64,000 nt of DNA. Source: CAVZZG01 sp963779685. GTDB lineage: Bacteria; Actinomycetota; Thermoleophilia; Gaiellales; F1-60-MAGs149. The notes beneath the pieces are model-generated. The model saw only the letters and a program-made list of their open reading frames with translations. It made no database searches and was not told where the DNA came from. Positions 46,410-54,929 of the stretch are shown one piece after another. A program made the position numbers and the translations under genes. The stretch covers positions 868,001-932,000 of the forward strand of contig CAVZZG010000001.1 of NCBI GenBank assembly GCA_963779685.1, read 5' to 3'. Position 1 is the stretch's first letter; each line of letters opens with the position of its first letter.

Positions 46410-46901
46410 TCACGCTCCGTGACACCGCTTGAACTTCTTGCCCGACCCGCACGGGCAGGGGTCGTTGCGTCCCGTGCCCGCGCCGAACGTGCGGTCGAGC
46501 GACGGCAGTCCGTGGGGGGTTGCCGCACCCGCACCCGAGACGTCGCGGGCGGCGCGCAGCCGTTCCAGCTCCACCAGCTCCTCGTGGTCGAGGGTCAGCA
46601 CGAGCTCCACGGGCTCGGGCGTGGTCCGGCGAGGCGGGTCACCCGCGGCCAGGCCCAGCTCGCGCAGCAGGTCGTGGCAGCCTGCGGCTGTCAGCCCGTC
46701 CGAGGTCATCGGGACGTCGATCCGCGAGGGCGCCACGAGCCGGAACCGCTCCCAGCGGTCCGCGGCCAGGGCGTCCGGGCCCCGCTCCAGCCGCAGTCGG
46801 AACGCGCGCCTGGCCTCACTGCCGCCGTCGAGCGCCGCCATCGCGTCGAGCAGCTCGAGCGGTAGCCAGGCCTCCCAGCCGGCATCGATCAGCCCCGTCA
46901 T
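46410..46901 (-). CDS. SEC-C zinc-binding motif protein
   Basis: 163 residues. A helical N-terminal region without recognised domain, ending in the SEC-C metal motif NDPCPCGSGKKFKRCHG (CxCx8CH). SEC-C modules bind zinc and often mediate protein interactions, as in SecA. Start MTGLIDAGW at 46901; the frame extends upstream to 46961. 5 bp before the SDR gene, probably co-transcribed. Confidence 0.8.
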   Translation of the reverse strand: MTGLIDAGWEAWLPLELLDAMAALDGGSEARRAFRLRLERGPDALAADRWERFRLVAPSRIDVPMTSDGLTAAGCHDLLRELGLAAGDPPRRTTPEPVELVLTLDHEELVELERLRAARDVSGAGAATPHGLPSLDRTFGAGTGRNDPCPCGSGKKFKRCHGA

Positions 46902-46949
46902 GTCGTGAACGGTACCGGAGGTTGACGAGTCCGCCGCACGCCAAACCTG

Positions 46950-46983
46950 GTCTCGATCCACCGCCCCCGCGGTGGATCGAGAC
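46950..46983. terminator. Perfect 15-bp hairpin abutting the gap stop codon
   Basis: GTCTCGATCCACCGC and GCGGTGGATCGAGAC pair perfectly around a CCCC loop, ending one base before the gap stop codon. There is no T-run. The site separates gap from the SEC-C gene on the same strand. Confidence 0.6.
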
Positions 46984-48009
46984 TCAGTCGAGGCCGACCA
47001 CGGCCGGCACGAAGACCCGGCCGGCGAGCTCGACCAGCCGCGTCGAGTAGCCCCACTCGTTGTCGTACCAGGCGATGACCTTCACCTGCGTGCCGTCGAC
47101 GACCTTCGTGAGGGGGGCGTCGAAGATCGACGAGTACGGCGACCGGACGATGTCGGACGAGACCAGGGGTGCCTCGCTGTAGGCGAGGATCCCGTGGAGA
47201 TCGCCCGAGTCGGCGCGTCCGGCGAACAGCGCGTTGACCTCCTCGGCGGTGGTCGGCCGGGCGGTCTCGACGGTCAGGTCGACGAGCGACCCGGTCGCCA
47301 GCGGGACGCGCACGGCGTAGCCGTGGAGCTTCCCGGCGAGTGCCGGGATGACGAGACCGAGCGCCTTGGCGGCGCCCGTCGAGGTCGGGATCAGGTTCAG
47401 CGCGGCCGCGCGGGCTCGGCGGAGGTCCTTGTGCGGGAGGTCGAGCAGGCGCTGATCGGCGGTGTAGGCGTGGATCGTCGTCATCAGCCCGTGCCGGATG
47501 CCGATCGACTCGTGCAGGACGCGGGCGACCGGTGCCACGCAGTTGGTCGTGCAGGACGCGTTCGAGATGACGTGGTGGCGGTCGGGGTCGTAGTCGCCGC
47601 CGTTGACGCCGAGGACCAGCGTCACGTCCGCGTCCGGAACCGGCGCGGAGACGATCACCTTGCGTGCCCCGGCCCTCAGATGCGCCGCGGCCTGTTCGCA
47701 GGTGCGGAACCGGCCGGTCGCCTCGATCACGACATCGACGTCCAGCTCGCGCCAGGGCAGGCGCTCCGGATCGGGCTCGGCGAGCACTGCCAGCTCGCGA
47801 TCGGCGACGCTCAGGCCGCCGGCGATGGCGGTGACGGGAGCGTCGAGGTGCCCGTAGACCGAGTCGTACTCGAGCAGGTGGGCCAGTGCCGCCGGGTCGG
47901 CGACGTCGTTGACGGCGACGATCTCGAGGTCGCTGTCGTTCGCGAGCGCGGCGCGGACGACGGTGCGGCCGATGCGGCCGAAGCCGTTGATGGCAACGCG
48001 GACAGTCAT
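46984..48009 (-). CDS. gap: Type I glyceraldehyde-3-phosphate dehydrogenase
   Basis: 341 residues. NAD-binding INGFGRIGRTVVRAAL, VAVND (Asp35 region), catalytic Cys153 in SNASCTTNC, the histidine region and C-terminal WYDNEWGYSTRLVELAG. Glycolytic/gluconeogenic interconversion of GAP and 1,3-bisphosphoglycerate. The ATG at 48009 is preceded by GGAGGGTGAC. Lies 22 bp downstream of the 2-oxoacid oxidoreductase operon and may be co-transcribed, linking glycolysis to pyruvate oxidation. Confidence 0.95.
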   Translation of the reverse strand: MTVRVAINGFGRIGRTVVRAALANDSDLEIVAVNDVADPAALAHLLEYDSVYGHLDAPVTAIAGGLSVADRELAVLAEPDPERLPWRELDVDVVIEATGRFRTCEQAAAHLRAGARKVIVSAPVPDADVTLVLGVNGGDYDPDRHHVISNASCTTNCVAPVARVLHESIGIRHGLMTTIHAYTADQRLLDLPHKDLRRARAAALNLIPTSTGAAKALGLVIPALAGKLHGYAVRVPLATGSLVDLTVETARPTTAEEVNALFAGRADSGDLHGILAYSEAPLVSSDIVRSPYSSIFDAPLTKVVDGTQVKVIAWYDNEWGYSTRLVELAGRVFVPAVVGLD

Positions 48010-48031
48010 GTCACCCTCCATCCAGAACTGG

Positions 48032-49660
48032 TCATCGCTCCTCCGGCACCATGTCGATGGCGCCGCAGGGGCATTCGGCGGCGCAGATGCCGCACCCCTT
48101 GCAGTAGTCGAGGTCGATCGTGTAGCGGGCACCCGGCCCGAGCTTGATGACGGCGTTGTCGGGGCAGACGCCGTAGCAGTTGTCGCACTCGAAGCAGTTG
48201 CCGCACGACAGGCAGCGGCGCGCCTCGAACAGCGCACTCGACTCGTCGAGGCCTCCCACGACCTCGTCGAAGGTCGTTCGCCGGCGGGCGGCATCGAGCA
48301 CGGGCCGCAGCGTCTTCGGGGCGTCGGAGTAGTACGCGACGTTGATCCGGTCGAAGCCGGCCAGCGCACGGTCCGCCGCGAGCGGCGGCCGTTCGTCGCG
48401 CAGCCAGGCGTCGATGCTGCGGGCCGCCCGCTTGCCGTGGCCGACTGCGGTGGTGACCGTGCGTTCAGCCGGCACGGCATCGCCGCCTGCGAACACGCCG
48501 GGCCGTCCGGTCATCATGTCCCCGTCCACCACGACCACGCCGTCGGCGATCTGCACCCCGTCGACGTCGGCGAGCAGCTCGAGGTCGGCGTCCTGACCCA
48601 GCGCGAGCACCAGCGCGTCGGCCGCCAGCTCCTCCAGCTCGCCGGTCGGCTGCGGGAAGCCGTTCTCGTCGAGGGCCATTCGCTCGAGCACCATCCGGCC
48701 GCCGTCGACGTGCCGGATGGTGGAGAGCCACTTCATCAGCACGCCCTCCTCGACCGCCTCCTCGACCTCCAGGTCGTGCGCGGGCATGCGCTCGCGGGTG
48801 CGCCGGTAGACGACCACGGCGTCGGTGGCGCCGAGCCGCCGCGCGGTGCGGGCGGCGTCGATGGCCGTGTCACCGCCGCCGTAGACCGCCACGCGGCGAC
48901 CCAGCAGCGGGGGCTCCGCGCCCTCCATGCTGCGCAGTAGGGACACGGCGTCGAGCATCCGCGCCGAGTCGCCGGCAGGGATCTCCGCGCGGCGCCCGAG
49001 CTGGGCGCCGACGGCGACGAACGCGGCGTCGAAGCCCTCCGCTGCGAGCGCCTCGCCGAGGTGGGGGACACGGCAGCCGAGCTCGATCCGCACGCCCAGC
49101 GCGGCGATGCGCGCGACCTCCGCGTCGAGCACCTCGCGCGGCAGACGGTACCGGGGGATCCCGTAGCGCATCATGCCGCCCGCCCGGTCGCCGGCGTCGC
49201 GGACGGTGACGTCGTGCCCGAGACGCGCCAGGTGATAGGCGGCGGCGAGCCCGGAGGGTCCGGCGCCGACGACCAGTACGCGCTTGCCGGTGGTCGTCGC
49301 CGGCGGCTCGAGCGACCATCCGCGGCGGATCGCCTCGTCGCCGAGGAACCGCTCGACGGCGTTGATGCCGACGGCCTCGTCGACCTGCACCCGGTTGCAG
49401 GCGCGTTCGCACGGCGCGAAGCAGACGCGGCCCATGACCGCCGGGAAGGGGTTGTCCGCGACGATCGTCCGCCACGCCGACTCGTAGTCGCCGGATTCGG
49501 CGTGGTAGAGCCAGCCCTGCACGTCCTCGCCGGCCGGGCAGGCGTTGCCGCAGGGCGCCATCCGATCCACGTAGACCGGCCGCTCGCTGCGCCACGAGCC
49601 CGTGTGGTTGGCGCGGCTCGAGCCGGGATCGAGCGTGATCGCAAACGGGCGCTCGGTCAT
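48032..49660 (-). CDS. FAD/NAD(P) and Fe-S oxidoreductase subunit (GltD-like) of 2-oxoacid:ferredoxin oxidoreductase operon
   Basis: 542 residues in three parts. N-terminal Fe-S domain: CGNACPAGEDVQGWLYH and GRVCFAPCERACNR. Middle flavin/NAD domain like glutamate synthase small subunit: VVGAGPSGLAAAYHLARLG, YGGGDTAIDAARTARRLGA, ALGQDADLELL, GVFAGGDAV. C-terminal two-cluster ferredoxin: CLSCGNCFECDNC and YCKGCGICAAECPCGAI. It probably moves electrons between the oxidoreductase and NAD(P)H, with the ferredoxin part replacing a separate delta subunit. Overlaps the beta gene by 4 bp. Confidence 0.88.
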   Translation of the reverse strand: MTERPFAITLDPGSSRANHTGSWRSERPVYVDRMAPCGNACPAGEDVQGWLYHAESGDYESAWRTIVADNPFPAVMGRVCFAPCERACNRVQVDEAVGINAVERFLGDEAIRRGWSLEPPATTTGKRVLVVGAGPSGLAAAYHLARLGHDVTVRDAGDRAGGMMRYGIPRYRLPREVLDAEVARIAALGVRIELGCRVPHLGEALAAEGFDAAFVAVGAQLGRRAEIPAGDSARMLDAVSLLRSMEGAEPPLLGRRVAVYGGGDTAIDAARTARRLGATDAVVVYRRTRERMPAHDLEVEEAVEEGVLMKWLSTIRHVDGGRMVLERMALDENGFPQPTGELEELAADALVLALGQDADLELLADVDGVQIADGVVVVDGDMMTGRPGVFAGGDAVPAERTVTTAVGHGKRAARSIDAWLRDERPPLAADRALAGFDRINVAYYSDAPKTLRPVLDAARRRTTFDEVVGGLDESSALFEARRCLSCGNCFECDNCYGVCPDNAVIKLGPGARYTIDLDYCKGCGICAAECPCGAIDMVPEER

Positions 49661-50658
49661 GACGTCTCCTCCGCGGCAATGCCGAACCGGGCGATGTTGT
49701 GGTCGGCGATGGCCTGCAGGCGGTTGATGACCGCGGCGCCGTCGGCGTTGGCGAACAGGTGGGCGTAGCGCCGCTGCAGCCGCAGGTAGTCCGTCACGGG
49801 GACGCGCCGGCGCGTCGGCGAGACCGCGATGATGTCGCCGTGCTCGGCCTCGAAGACCGGGAACAGGCCGCACTCCGTGGCCAGGCGGGCGATCCGGATG
49901 GTGTCGGCGGACTCCGAGCCCCAGCCGAGCGGGCACGGCACCAGCACGTGCAGGTAGCGGGAGCCGTGCACCGCCATCGCGCGCTCGACCTTGGCCTCGA
50001 GGTCGCGCAGGTCGGCCACGGTCGCGGTGGCGACGTACGGGATCTCGTGCGCCATCGCGATCAGCGGCACGTTCTTCCCCTGCCCGAAGCGGTTGCCCGG
50101 CTCCGGCCCGACCGCCGGCGTGGTCGCGGTGCGTGCTGCCGGCGGCGTGGCGCCGGACCGCTGCACCCCGGTGTTCATGTAGGCCTCGTTGTCGTAGCAC
50201 ACGAACAGCACGTCGTCGTTGCGTTCGAACATCCCCGAGAGGCAGCCGAAGCCGATGTCGACCGTGCCGCCATCGCCGGCCTGGGCGACGACGCGCACGT
50301 CGGCGAGGCCGCGCTGGCGCAGCGCCGCGGCGATCCCCGTGGCGACCGAGGCGACGTTGCCGAACAGCGAGTGGATCCAGGGCAGCTGCCAGGAGGTCTC
50401 GGGATACGGCGTCGAGAACACCTCGAGGCAGCCGGTGGCGTTGGCCGCGATCAGGCGATTGCCCGTCGCCCGCAGCGCCGTGTCGAGCACGTAGCGGGCC
50501 GCCAGCGCCTCGCCGCAGCCGCGGCAGGCCCGATGCCCGCAGGTGAGTGCGTTGGCCCGGTGCTCGTCGGCCTGCACCGCGCGCTGCCCGGGCTCGAGCA
50601 GCCGGTTGCCGACGGCGTGGCTGCCGACCTGGTAGTAGCGGATGCGCTGAGCGGGCAT
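49657..50658 (-). CDS. 2-oxoacid (pyruvate):ferredoxin oxidoreductase beta subunit
   Basis: 333 residues. Fe-S cysteines in CGHRACRGCGEALAAR, and the TPP-binding block AQAGDGGTVDIGFGCLSGMF ... VCYDNEAYMNTG (GDG-N motif), FGQGKNVPLIAMAHEIPYVA. Catalyses CoA-dependent oxidative decarboxylation with the alpha and gamma subunits. The ATG at 50658 overlaps the alpha stop by one base. Confidence 0.92.
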   Translation of the reverse strand: MPAQRIRYYQVGSHAVGNRLLEPGQRAVQADEHRANALTCGHRACRGCGEALAARYVLDTALRATGNRLIAANATGCLEVFSTPYPETSWQLPWIHSLFGNVASVATGIAAALRQRGLADVRVVAQAGDGGTVDIGFGCLSGMFERNDDVLFVCYDNEAYMNTGVQRSGATPPAARTATTPAVGPEPGNRFGQGKNVPLIAMAHEIPYVATATVADLRDLEAKVERAMAVHGSRYLHVLVPCPLGWGSESADTIRIARLATECGLFPVFEAEHGDIIAVSPTRRRVPVTDYLRLQRRYAHLFANADGAAVINRLQAIADHNIARFGIAAEETS

Positions 50659-51911
50659 CAGACCGGTCCGCCTCCGACGACGCCGACGTGGCGGAGCACG
50701 TTCTCTGCGATCGGCCCGGACCGCCGCTCGGTGCGCATGCGGTCGAGCTCGCGCTCGACGACCGTCGTGTCCAGATCGAGGAAGTGGAGCGGCTCGAGCT
50801 CGCCCGCCTCTGCCGCGAGGAACACCCGCCGCAGCGAGTCGGCCGTGATCGGCCGGCCCCCGAGCCCGGCGACAACCGTCGTGGGCTGCGCGCGCGCTGC
50901 GTCGAGCGCCATCCGGACATCGGCGGTGACGATGCCGCCGACGCCGGCCGTGAAGGCCTTCTCGAGCACGACGACGCGGCTGGCGCGCGACAGCGCGGCG
51001 TTGACGGCGTCCATCGGGAACGGGCGGAAGGTCGTGATGCCCAGTGCACCGACGGCATGCCCGTCGTCGCGCAACTCGTCGACCACGTCGGCGATCGTGC
51101 CGAGCACCGAGCCGAGCGCGACCACGACGGTGTCGGCGTCGTCGCTCCGGTAGGGGGCGACGAGGCCGCCGGAGCGCCGGCCGAAGGCGGTGGCGAAGCG
51201 GTCGGCGATGGCCGGGATCTGCTCGAGCGCCTGGAGCTGGCGGGCGTGTGCGAGATAGCGCACCTCGGTGAAGGCCTCCGGCCCGACCATGGCGCCAATC
51301 GAGACCGGCTCGTCGGGGTCGAGCACCTGGCGCGGTTCGAAGGGCGGCAGGAAGGCATCGACCTGAGCCTGCTCGGGCACGTCGATCCGCTCGACGGCGT
51401 GCGTGAGGATGAAGCCGTCCATGCAGACCATCACGGGCAGCGACAGCTCCTCGGCGAGGGCGAACGCCTGGACGTGAAGGTCGGTCGCCTCCTGGTTCGA
51501 CGCTGCGTAGAGCTGGATCCAGCCGGAGTCGCGCTGCGACATGGAGTCGGAGTGGTCGTTCCAGATGTTGATCGGCGCGCCGATCGCCCGGTTGGCGACG
51601 GTCATGACGATGGGCAGGCCGAGCCCGGCCGCGTTGTAGAGCGCCTCGACCATGTACAGCAGCCCCTGGCTCGCGGTCGCCGTGTAGGCCCGCACACCCG
51701 TGGCGGAGGCGCCGATCGCCACGCTCATGGCCGCGAACTCCGACTCCACGTTGATGAACTCGCAGGCGGTCAGGCGGCCGGTGCGGACGTGCTCGGAGAG
51801 CGCCTCGACGATGTGCGTCTGGGGCGAGATCGGATAGGCGCAGACGACCTGCGGCCGGCAGCTCGCAACCACGTCGGCCACCGCTCGCGAGCCCTCGATC
51901 TGCCTCAGCAT
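50658..51911 (-). CDS. 2-oxoacid (pyruvate):ferredoxin oxidoreductase alpha subunit
   Basis: 417 residues. Pyrimidine-binding domain with VCAYPISPQTHIVEALSEHV, FINVESEFAAMSVAIGASAT, TATASQGLLYMVEALYNAAG and the NIWNDHSDSMSQRDSGWIQL loop; C-terminal transketolase-like part GALGITTFRPFPMDAVNAAL. Typical PorA. Overlaps the gamma gene by 7 bp. Confidence 0.93.
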   Translation of the reverse strand: MLRQIEGSRAVADVVASCRPQVVCAYPISPQTHIVEALSEHVRTGRLTACEFINVESEFAAMSVAIGASATGVRAYTATASQGLLYMVEALYNAAGLGLPIVMTVANRAIGAPINIWNDHSDSMSQRDSGWIQLYAASNQEATDLHVQAFALAEELSLPVMVCMDGFILTHAVERIDVPEQAQVDAFLPPFEPRQVLDPDEPVSIGAMVGPEAFTEVRYLAHARQLQALEQIPAIADRFATAFGRRSGGLVAPYRSDDADTVVVALGSVLGTIADVVDELRDDGHAVGALGITTFRPFPMDAVNAALSRASRVVVLEKAFTAGVGGIVTADVRMALDAARAQPTTVVAGLGGRPITADSLRRVFLAAEAGELEPLHFLDLDTTVVERELDRMRTERRSGPIAENVLRHVGVVGGGPV

Positions 51912-52519
51912 GCGAGTGCCTCCAGCTCGGCGCGGACGACGGCGAAGGCCGCCGTGGCGCCGGCGATGTTGGCGGCGGCCGGCGCCTCGCGGAACGTCTC
52001 GCGGAGGGCGGTCGCCAGGGCATCGAGCGAGACCACACCGCTGATTGCCGCCAGGCCGCCGAGCATCACCGCGTTCGGCAACGGGCGGCCGATGTGCTCG
52101 AGTGCGAGGTCGCTGGCCGGGACCGTCAGCAGGCGCTCCGGGCGGAAGCGGCCCTCGAGCTCGGCCAGGCCGAGTTCGGCAAACCCGCGGCGGCTGTTGA
52201 TCAGCAAGTAGCCGTCCGGGACGAGGCCATCGAAGAGGTCGACCTGATGGAGCAGCGTCGGGTCCTGCACGATCAGGGCATCGGGTGCGACCACGGGCTC
52301 GTGCGTCCGGATCGGCCCGTCCGCGATCCGGCAGAACGACACCACGGGCGCACCGGTGCGCTCCGAGCCGAAGCTCGGGAACGCCTGGGCGTGGCGGCCC
52401 TCGGCGAAGGCGGCGCGCGCCAGCAACTCGGCTGCCGTGACGACACCCTGGCCGCCGCGGCCGTGGAAGCGAACCTGAAACACCTCATGGAGCGTCGCCC
52501 GGACGCCCCCGTCGTGCAT
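51905..52519 (-). CDS. 2-oxoacid (pyruvate):ferredoxin oxidoreductase gamma subunit
   Basis: About 204 residues with the gamma-subunit signature VRFHGRGGQGVVTAAELLAR, AFPSFGSERTGAPVVSFCRI and NAVMLGGLAAISGVV. First gene of the four-gene operon gamma-alpha-beta-flavoprotein. The ATG at 52519 is chosen as the closest before the domain; the frame continues to 52630 but that part is unlike the family. Confidence 0.88.
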   Translation of the reverse strand: MHDGGVRATLHEVFQVRFHGRGGQGVVTAAELLARAAFAEGRHAQAFPSFGSERTGAPVVSFCRIADGPIRTHEPVVAPDALIVQDPTLLHQVDLFDGLVPDGYLLINSRRGFAELGLAELEGRFRPERLLTVPASDLALEHIGRPLPNAVMLGGLAAISGVVSLDALATALRETFREAPAAANIAGATAAFAVVRAELEALAC

Positions 52520-52619
52520 CGGTACCGGCACGGGTCCGGCTTGCGGCGAACCCGCAATGCCCCGTGGCGGAGTGGGAACCGGCTGCGGTTCGTGGGCATC
52601 GCGCCCACCATGTGTCGAT

Positions 52620-53723
52620 ATGCCGACCACTCAGCCCATCTCGCCGGCGTCGCACCGGCCGGCGGCGACCGCGGCCCTGGAATGGATCGTGCGCTCGTTC
52701 CGGCCGGGGCGCGGTGGCTCTGCGGCCTACGCCACCCACCTCTTCTGGGCGCGACCCTACCCCGAGACCACCGGCTACATCATCCCGACCCTGCTCGCGG
52801 AGGCCGAGCGCCATCCCGCCATGCCGCTCGCCGACCGGGCGGTCGCGGCCGGCTACTGGCTGCGATCCATCCAGGATCCGGTCGGGTTCTGGCGAGGCGG
52901 CCTGCATCCGCCTCGCCGTGGCGGCAGGGCGAGCGTGTTCAATACGGCGCAGATCCTCTACGGCATGGTCGCGCTCCACCGGCACACCGGCGAGGATCAC
53001 TGGCTGGACGCCGCGGTCCGGGCCGGGCGCTGGCTGGCGTCCGAGGTGGGCGACGATGGCGAATGGAGCGGCGGCGATTACCGGGCCAAACGGATGCCGT
53101 CGTACTACACCCACGCCGCGCAACCGCTGCTCGACGTCGCGATCGCCGCCGACGACACCGCCCTGCGGTCGGCGGCCGAGCGCGTCCTGGACGTCGTCGT
53201 CGCGCGCCGGATGCCCGACGGGTGGTTCAGCGCCTCGGGCTTCTCGGAGCGCCAGCCCTCGTTCACCCACACCATCGCCTACACCCTGCGCGGCCTGCAA
53301 TCGGCTGCGCTCGCCACGGATCAGTGGGACCGATTCGGTGCGGCCACGGTGGCGGGCCTCGAGCGGCTCGCCACGCTGGCACGCGCCTCGAACGGCGAGC
53401 TGGCCGGCGGGTTCTCGGAGGGCTGGGAGCCGGCCGGCCGCTACGTCTGCCTGACCGGGAACGCCCAGCTCGCGATCTGCCTCGCCGAGGAGGCCCGCCG
53501 CGTCGGGCCCGGGTCGGCCGGGCCGCTGCTCGAAGCCGCCGTCGTCCTCGTCGACGAGGTGATCCGCCATCAGCGCATCGGGTCCAAGAACCCGCTCCTG
53601 CGCGGGGGGATCGCCGGCTCGGCGCCGCTGCTCGGGCCGTACATGAAGGGGCGCTACCCGAACTGGGCACCGAAGTTCCTGTGCGACGCCATCGCGCTGA
53701 TCGAGGAGGTCGGGCGTGCCTGA
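52620..53723 (+). CDS. Alpha/alpha-toroid protein of the exopolysaccharide cluster (function unknown)
   Basis: 367 residues, helical throughout, with repeats that resemble terpenoid-cyclase/glycosidase toroids: GYIIPTLLAEAERHP, YWLRSIQDPVGFWRGGLHPP, VFNTAQILYGMVALHRHTGE, WLASEVGDDGEWSGGDY, HTIAYTLRGLQSAAL. No sure catalytic residues identified, so lyase or hydrolase activity is only possible. Starts the cluster, 100 bp from the divergent oxidoreductase operon; overlaps the next glycosyltransferase by 8 bp. Confidence 0.78.
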   Translation: MPTTQPISPASHRPAATAALEWIVRSFRPGRGGSAAYATHLFWARPYPETTGYIIPTLLAEAERHPAMPLADRAVAAGYWLRSIQDPVGFWRGGLHPPRRGGRASVFNTAQILYGMVALHRHTGEDHWLDAAVRAGRWLASEVGDDGEWSGGDYRAKRMPSYYTHAAQPLLDVAIAADDTALRSAAERVLDVVVARRMPDGWFSASGFSERQPSFTHTIAYTLRGLQSAALATDQWDRFGAATVAGLERLATLARASNGELAGGFSEGWEPAGRYVCLTGNAQLAICLAEEARRVGPGSAGPLLEAAVVLVDEVIRHQRIGSKNPLLRGGIAGSAPLLGPYMKGRYPNWAPKFLCDAIALIEEVGRA

Positions 53724-54927
53724 AGCCGGCGCCGAGCCCCGGCCACCGTACGCCGATCGTCTCGCCGTCTTCATGGACGTGCCGTTCTCCGTGGCGCCGG
53801 ATGGCGCGTTGTCGACGCCGATCTCGTTCCCGACCTACGCCTGGGACGTCGCCCGGCAGTTCCGGTTCGCGACCTTCGTGGCCCGCGGTCAGGACGCCGA
53901 TCAACCTGCCAGCTTCGTGCTGCCGGCCGGCGCGCGGCTCGTCCGGCTGCCGTTCTACCGCTCGCTGCGCGAGCCGGCAGCGGTCCTCCGTGTCCTCGGT
54001 CGCACGGTGCCCGCACTCTGGCGGGCGCTGGACGGCATCGACACCGTCTGGGTGCTCGGCCCGAACCCGTTCGGCGTGGTGCTCGTCGCGATCGCGCGCC
54101 TGCGCGGACGCCGGGTCGTGCTCGGGACGCGCGAGAACACCCTCGAGTACGTGCGCCATCGGTTGCGCCCGGGGCTCAAGGGCAGGGTCGGGCTCGCGCC
54201 GGGCTGGTTGCTGGCCGCGGCCTGGCACGGACTCGCACGGCGACGGCCGGTGGTGGTGGTCGGCGACGACCTGGCGCGCGTCTACCGCGAGGCCGGTGCG
54301 CGGCGCGTCCACGTCATGCGCGTCCTGCTCGCACGCAGCGATCAGATCGCCGCGGAGCCGATCGAGCGCGACTACGGTGGCGAGATCCGTCTCCTCAACG
54401 TCGGCCGCATCGAACCCGAGAAGAACCCGATGCTGCTGGTGGAGGCCTTCGCCGAACTGGAGCGGCGCCGGCCCGGTCGCTACCGCCTGACGTGGGTCGG
54501 CACCGGCCGCATGCATGACGAGGTCGCCGAACGGGTCGGCGCGCTGGGCCTCGCCGATCGTGTGGACATGAGGGGCTACGTCGCGTTCGGCGAACCCCTG
54601 CTCGACCTCTACCGCGCCTCGCATGTGCTCGTGCACGTCTCCCTCACGGAGGGGCTCCCGCAGGTCCTGCTCGAGGCCATGGCAACCTCGACGCCGATCG
54701 TCGCGACGGACGTCGGCGGCGTCGCAGCCGCACTCGCCGGCGGGTCGCGGGGGGCGCTGGTGCCGGCACGCGACCACCGCGCCCTGGTGGCGGCGGTCGA
54801 GCGCGTCGTCGACGATGCCGACGAGCGCCGGGCTCGGGTCGAGGCGGGACTTGCCTTCGCCCGCTCCGTCGCCCGCGAGCTGGAGACGGCGCGCATCGCA
54901 GATTTCATCGCCGGCGAGCGGTCGTAG
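53716..54927 (+). CDS. Family 4 glycosyltransferase
   Basis: 403 residues, GT-B fold. The C-terminal nucleotide-sugar domain has LLNVGRIEPEKNPMLLVEAF, GYVAFGEPLLDLYRASHVLV and SLTEGLPQVLLEAMA (E-x7-E motif). Adds a sugar in exopolysaccharide assembly. GTG start; next gene follows after 2 bp. Confidence 0.9.
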   Translation: MPEAGAEPRPPYADRLAVFMDVPFSVAPDGALSTPISFPTYAWDVARQFRFATFVARGQDADQPASFVLPAGARLVRLPFYRSLREPAAVLRVLGRTVPALWRALDGIDTVWVLGPNPFGVVLVAIARLRGRRVVLGTRENTLEYVRHRLRPGLKGRVGLAPGWLLAAAWHGLARRRPVVVVGDDLARVYREAGARRVHVMRVLLARSDQIAAEPIERDYGGEIRLLNVGRIEPEKNPMLLVEAFAELERRRPGRYRLTWVGTGRMHDEVAERVGALGLADRVDMRGYVAFGEPLLDLYRASHVLVHVSLTEGLPQVLLEAMATSTPIVATDVGGVAAALAGGSRGALVPARDHRALVAAVERVVDDADERRARVEAGLAFARSVARELETARIADFIAGERS

Positions 54928-54929
54928 GC

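Noticed and set aside
49661..51358. Extension of the GltD-like frame upstream through the beta and alpha subunit genes
   Set aside because: The extension is a shadow of the oxidoreductase subunit genes; the ATG at 49660 fits the family and overlaps the beta gene by 4 bp.
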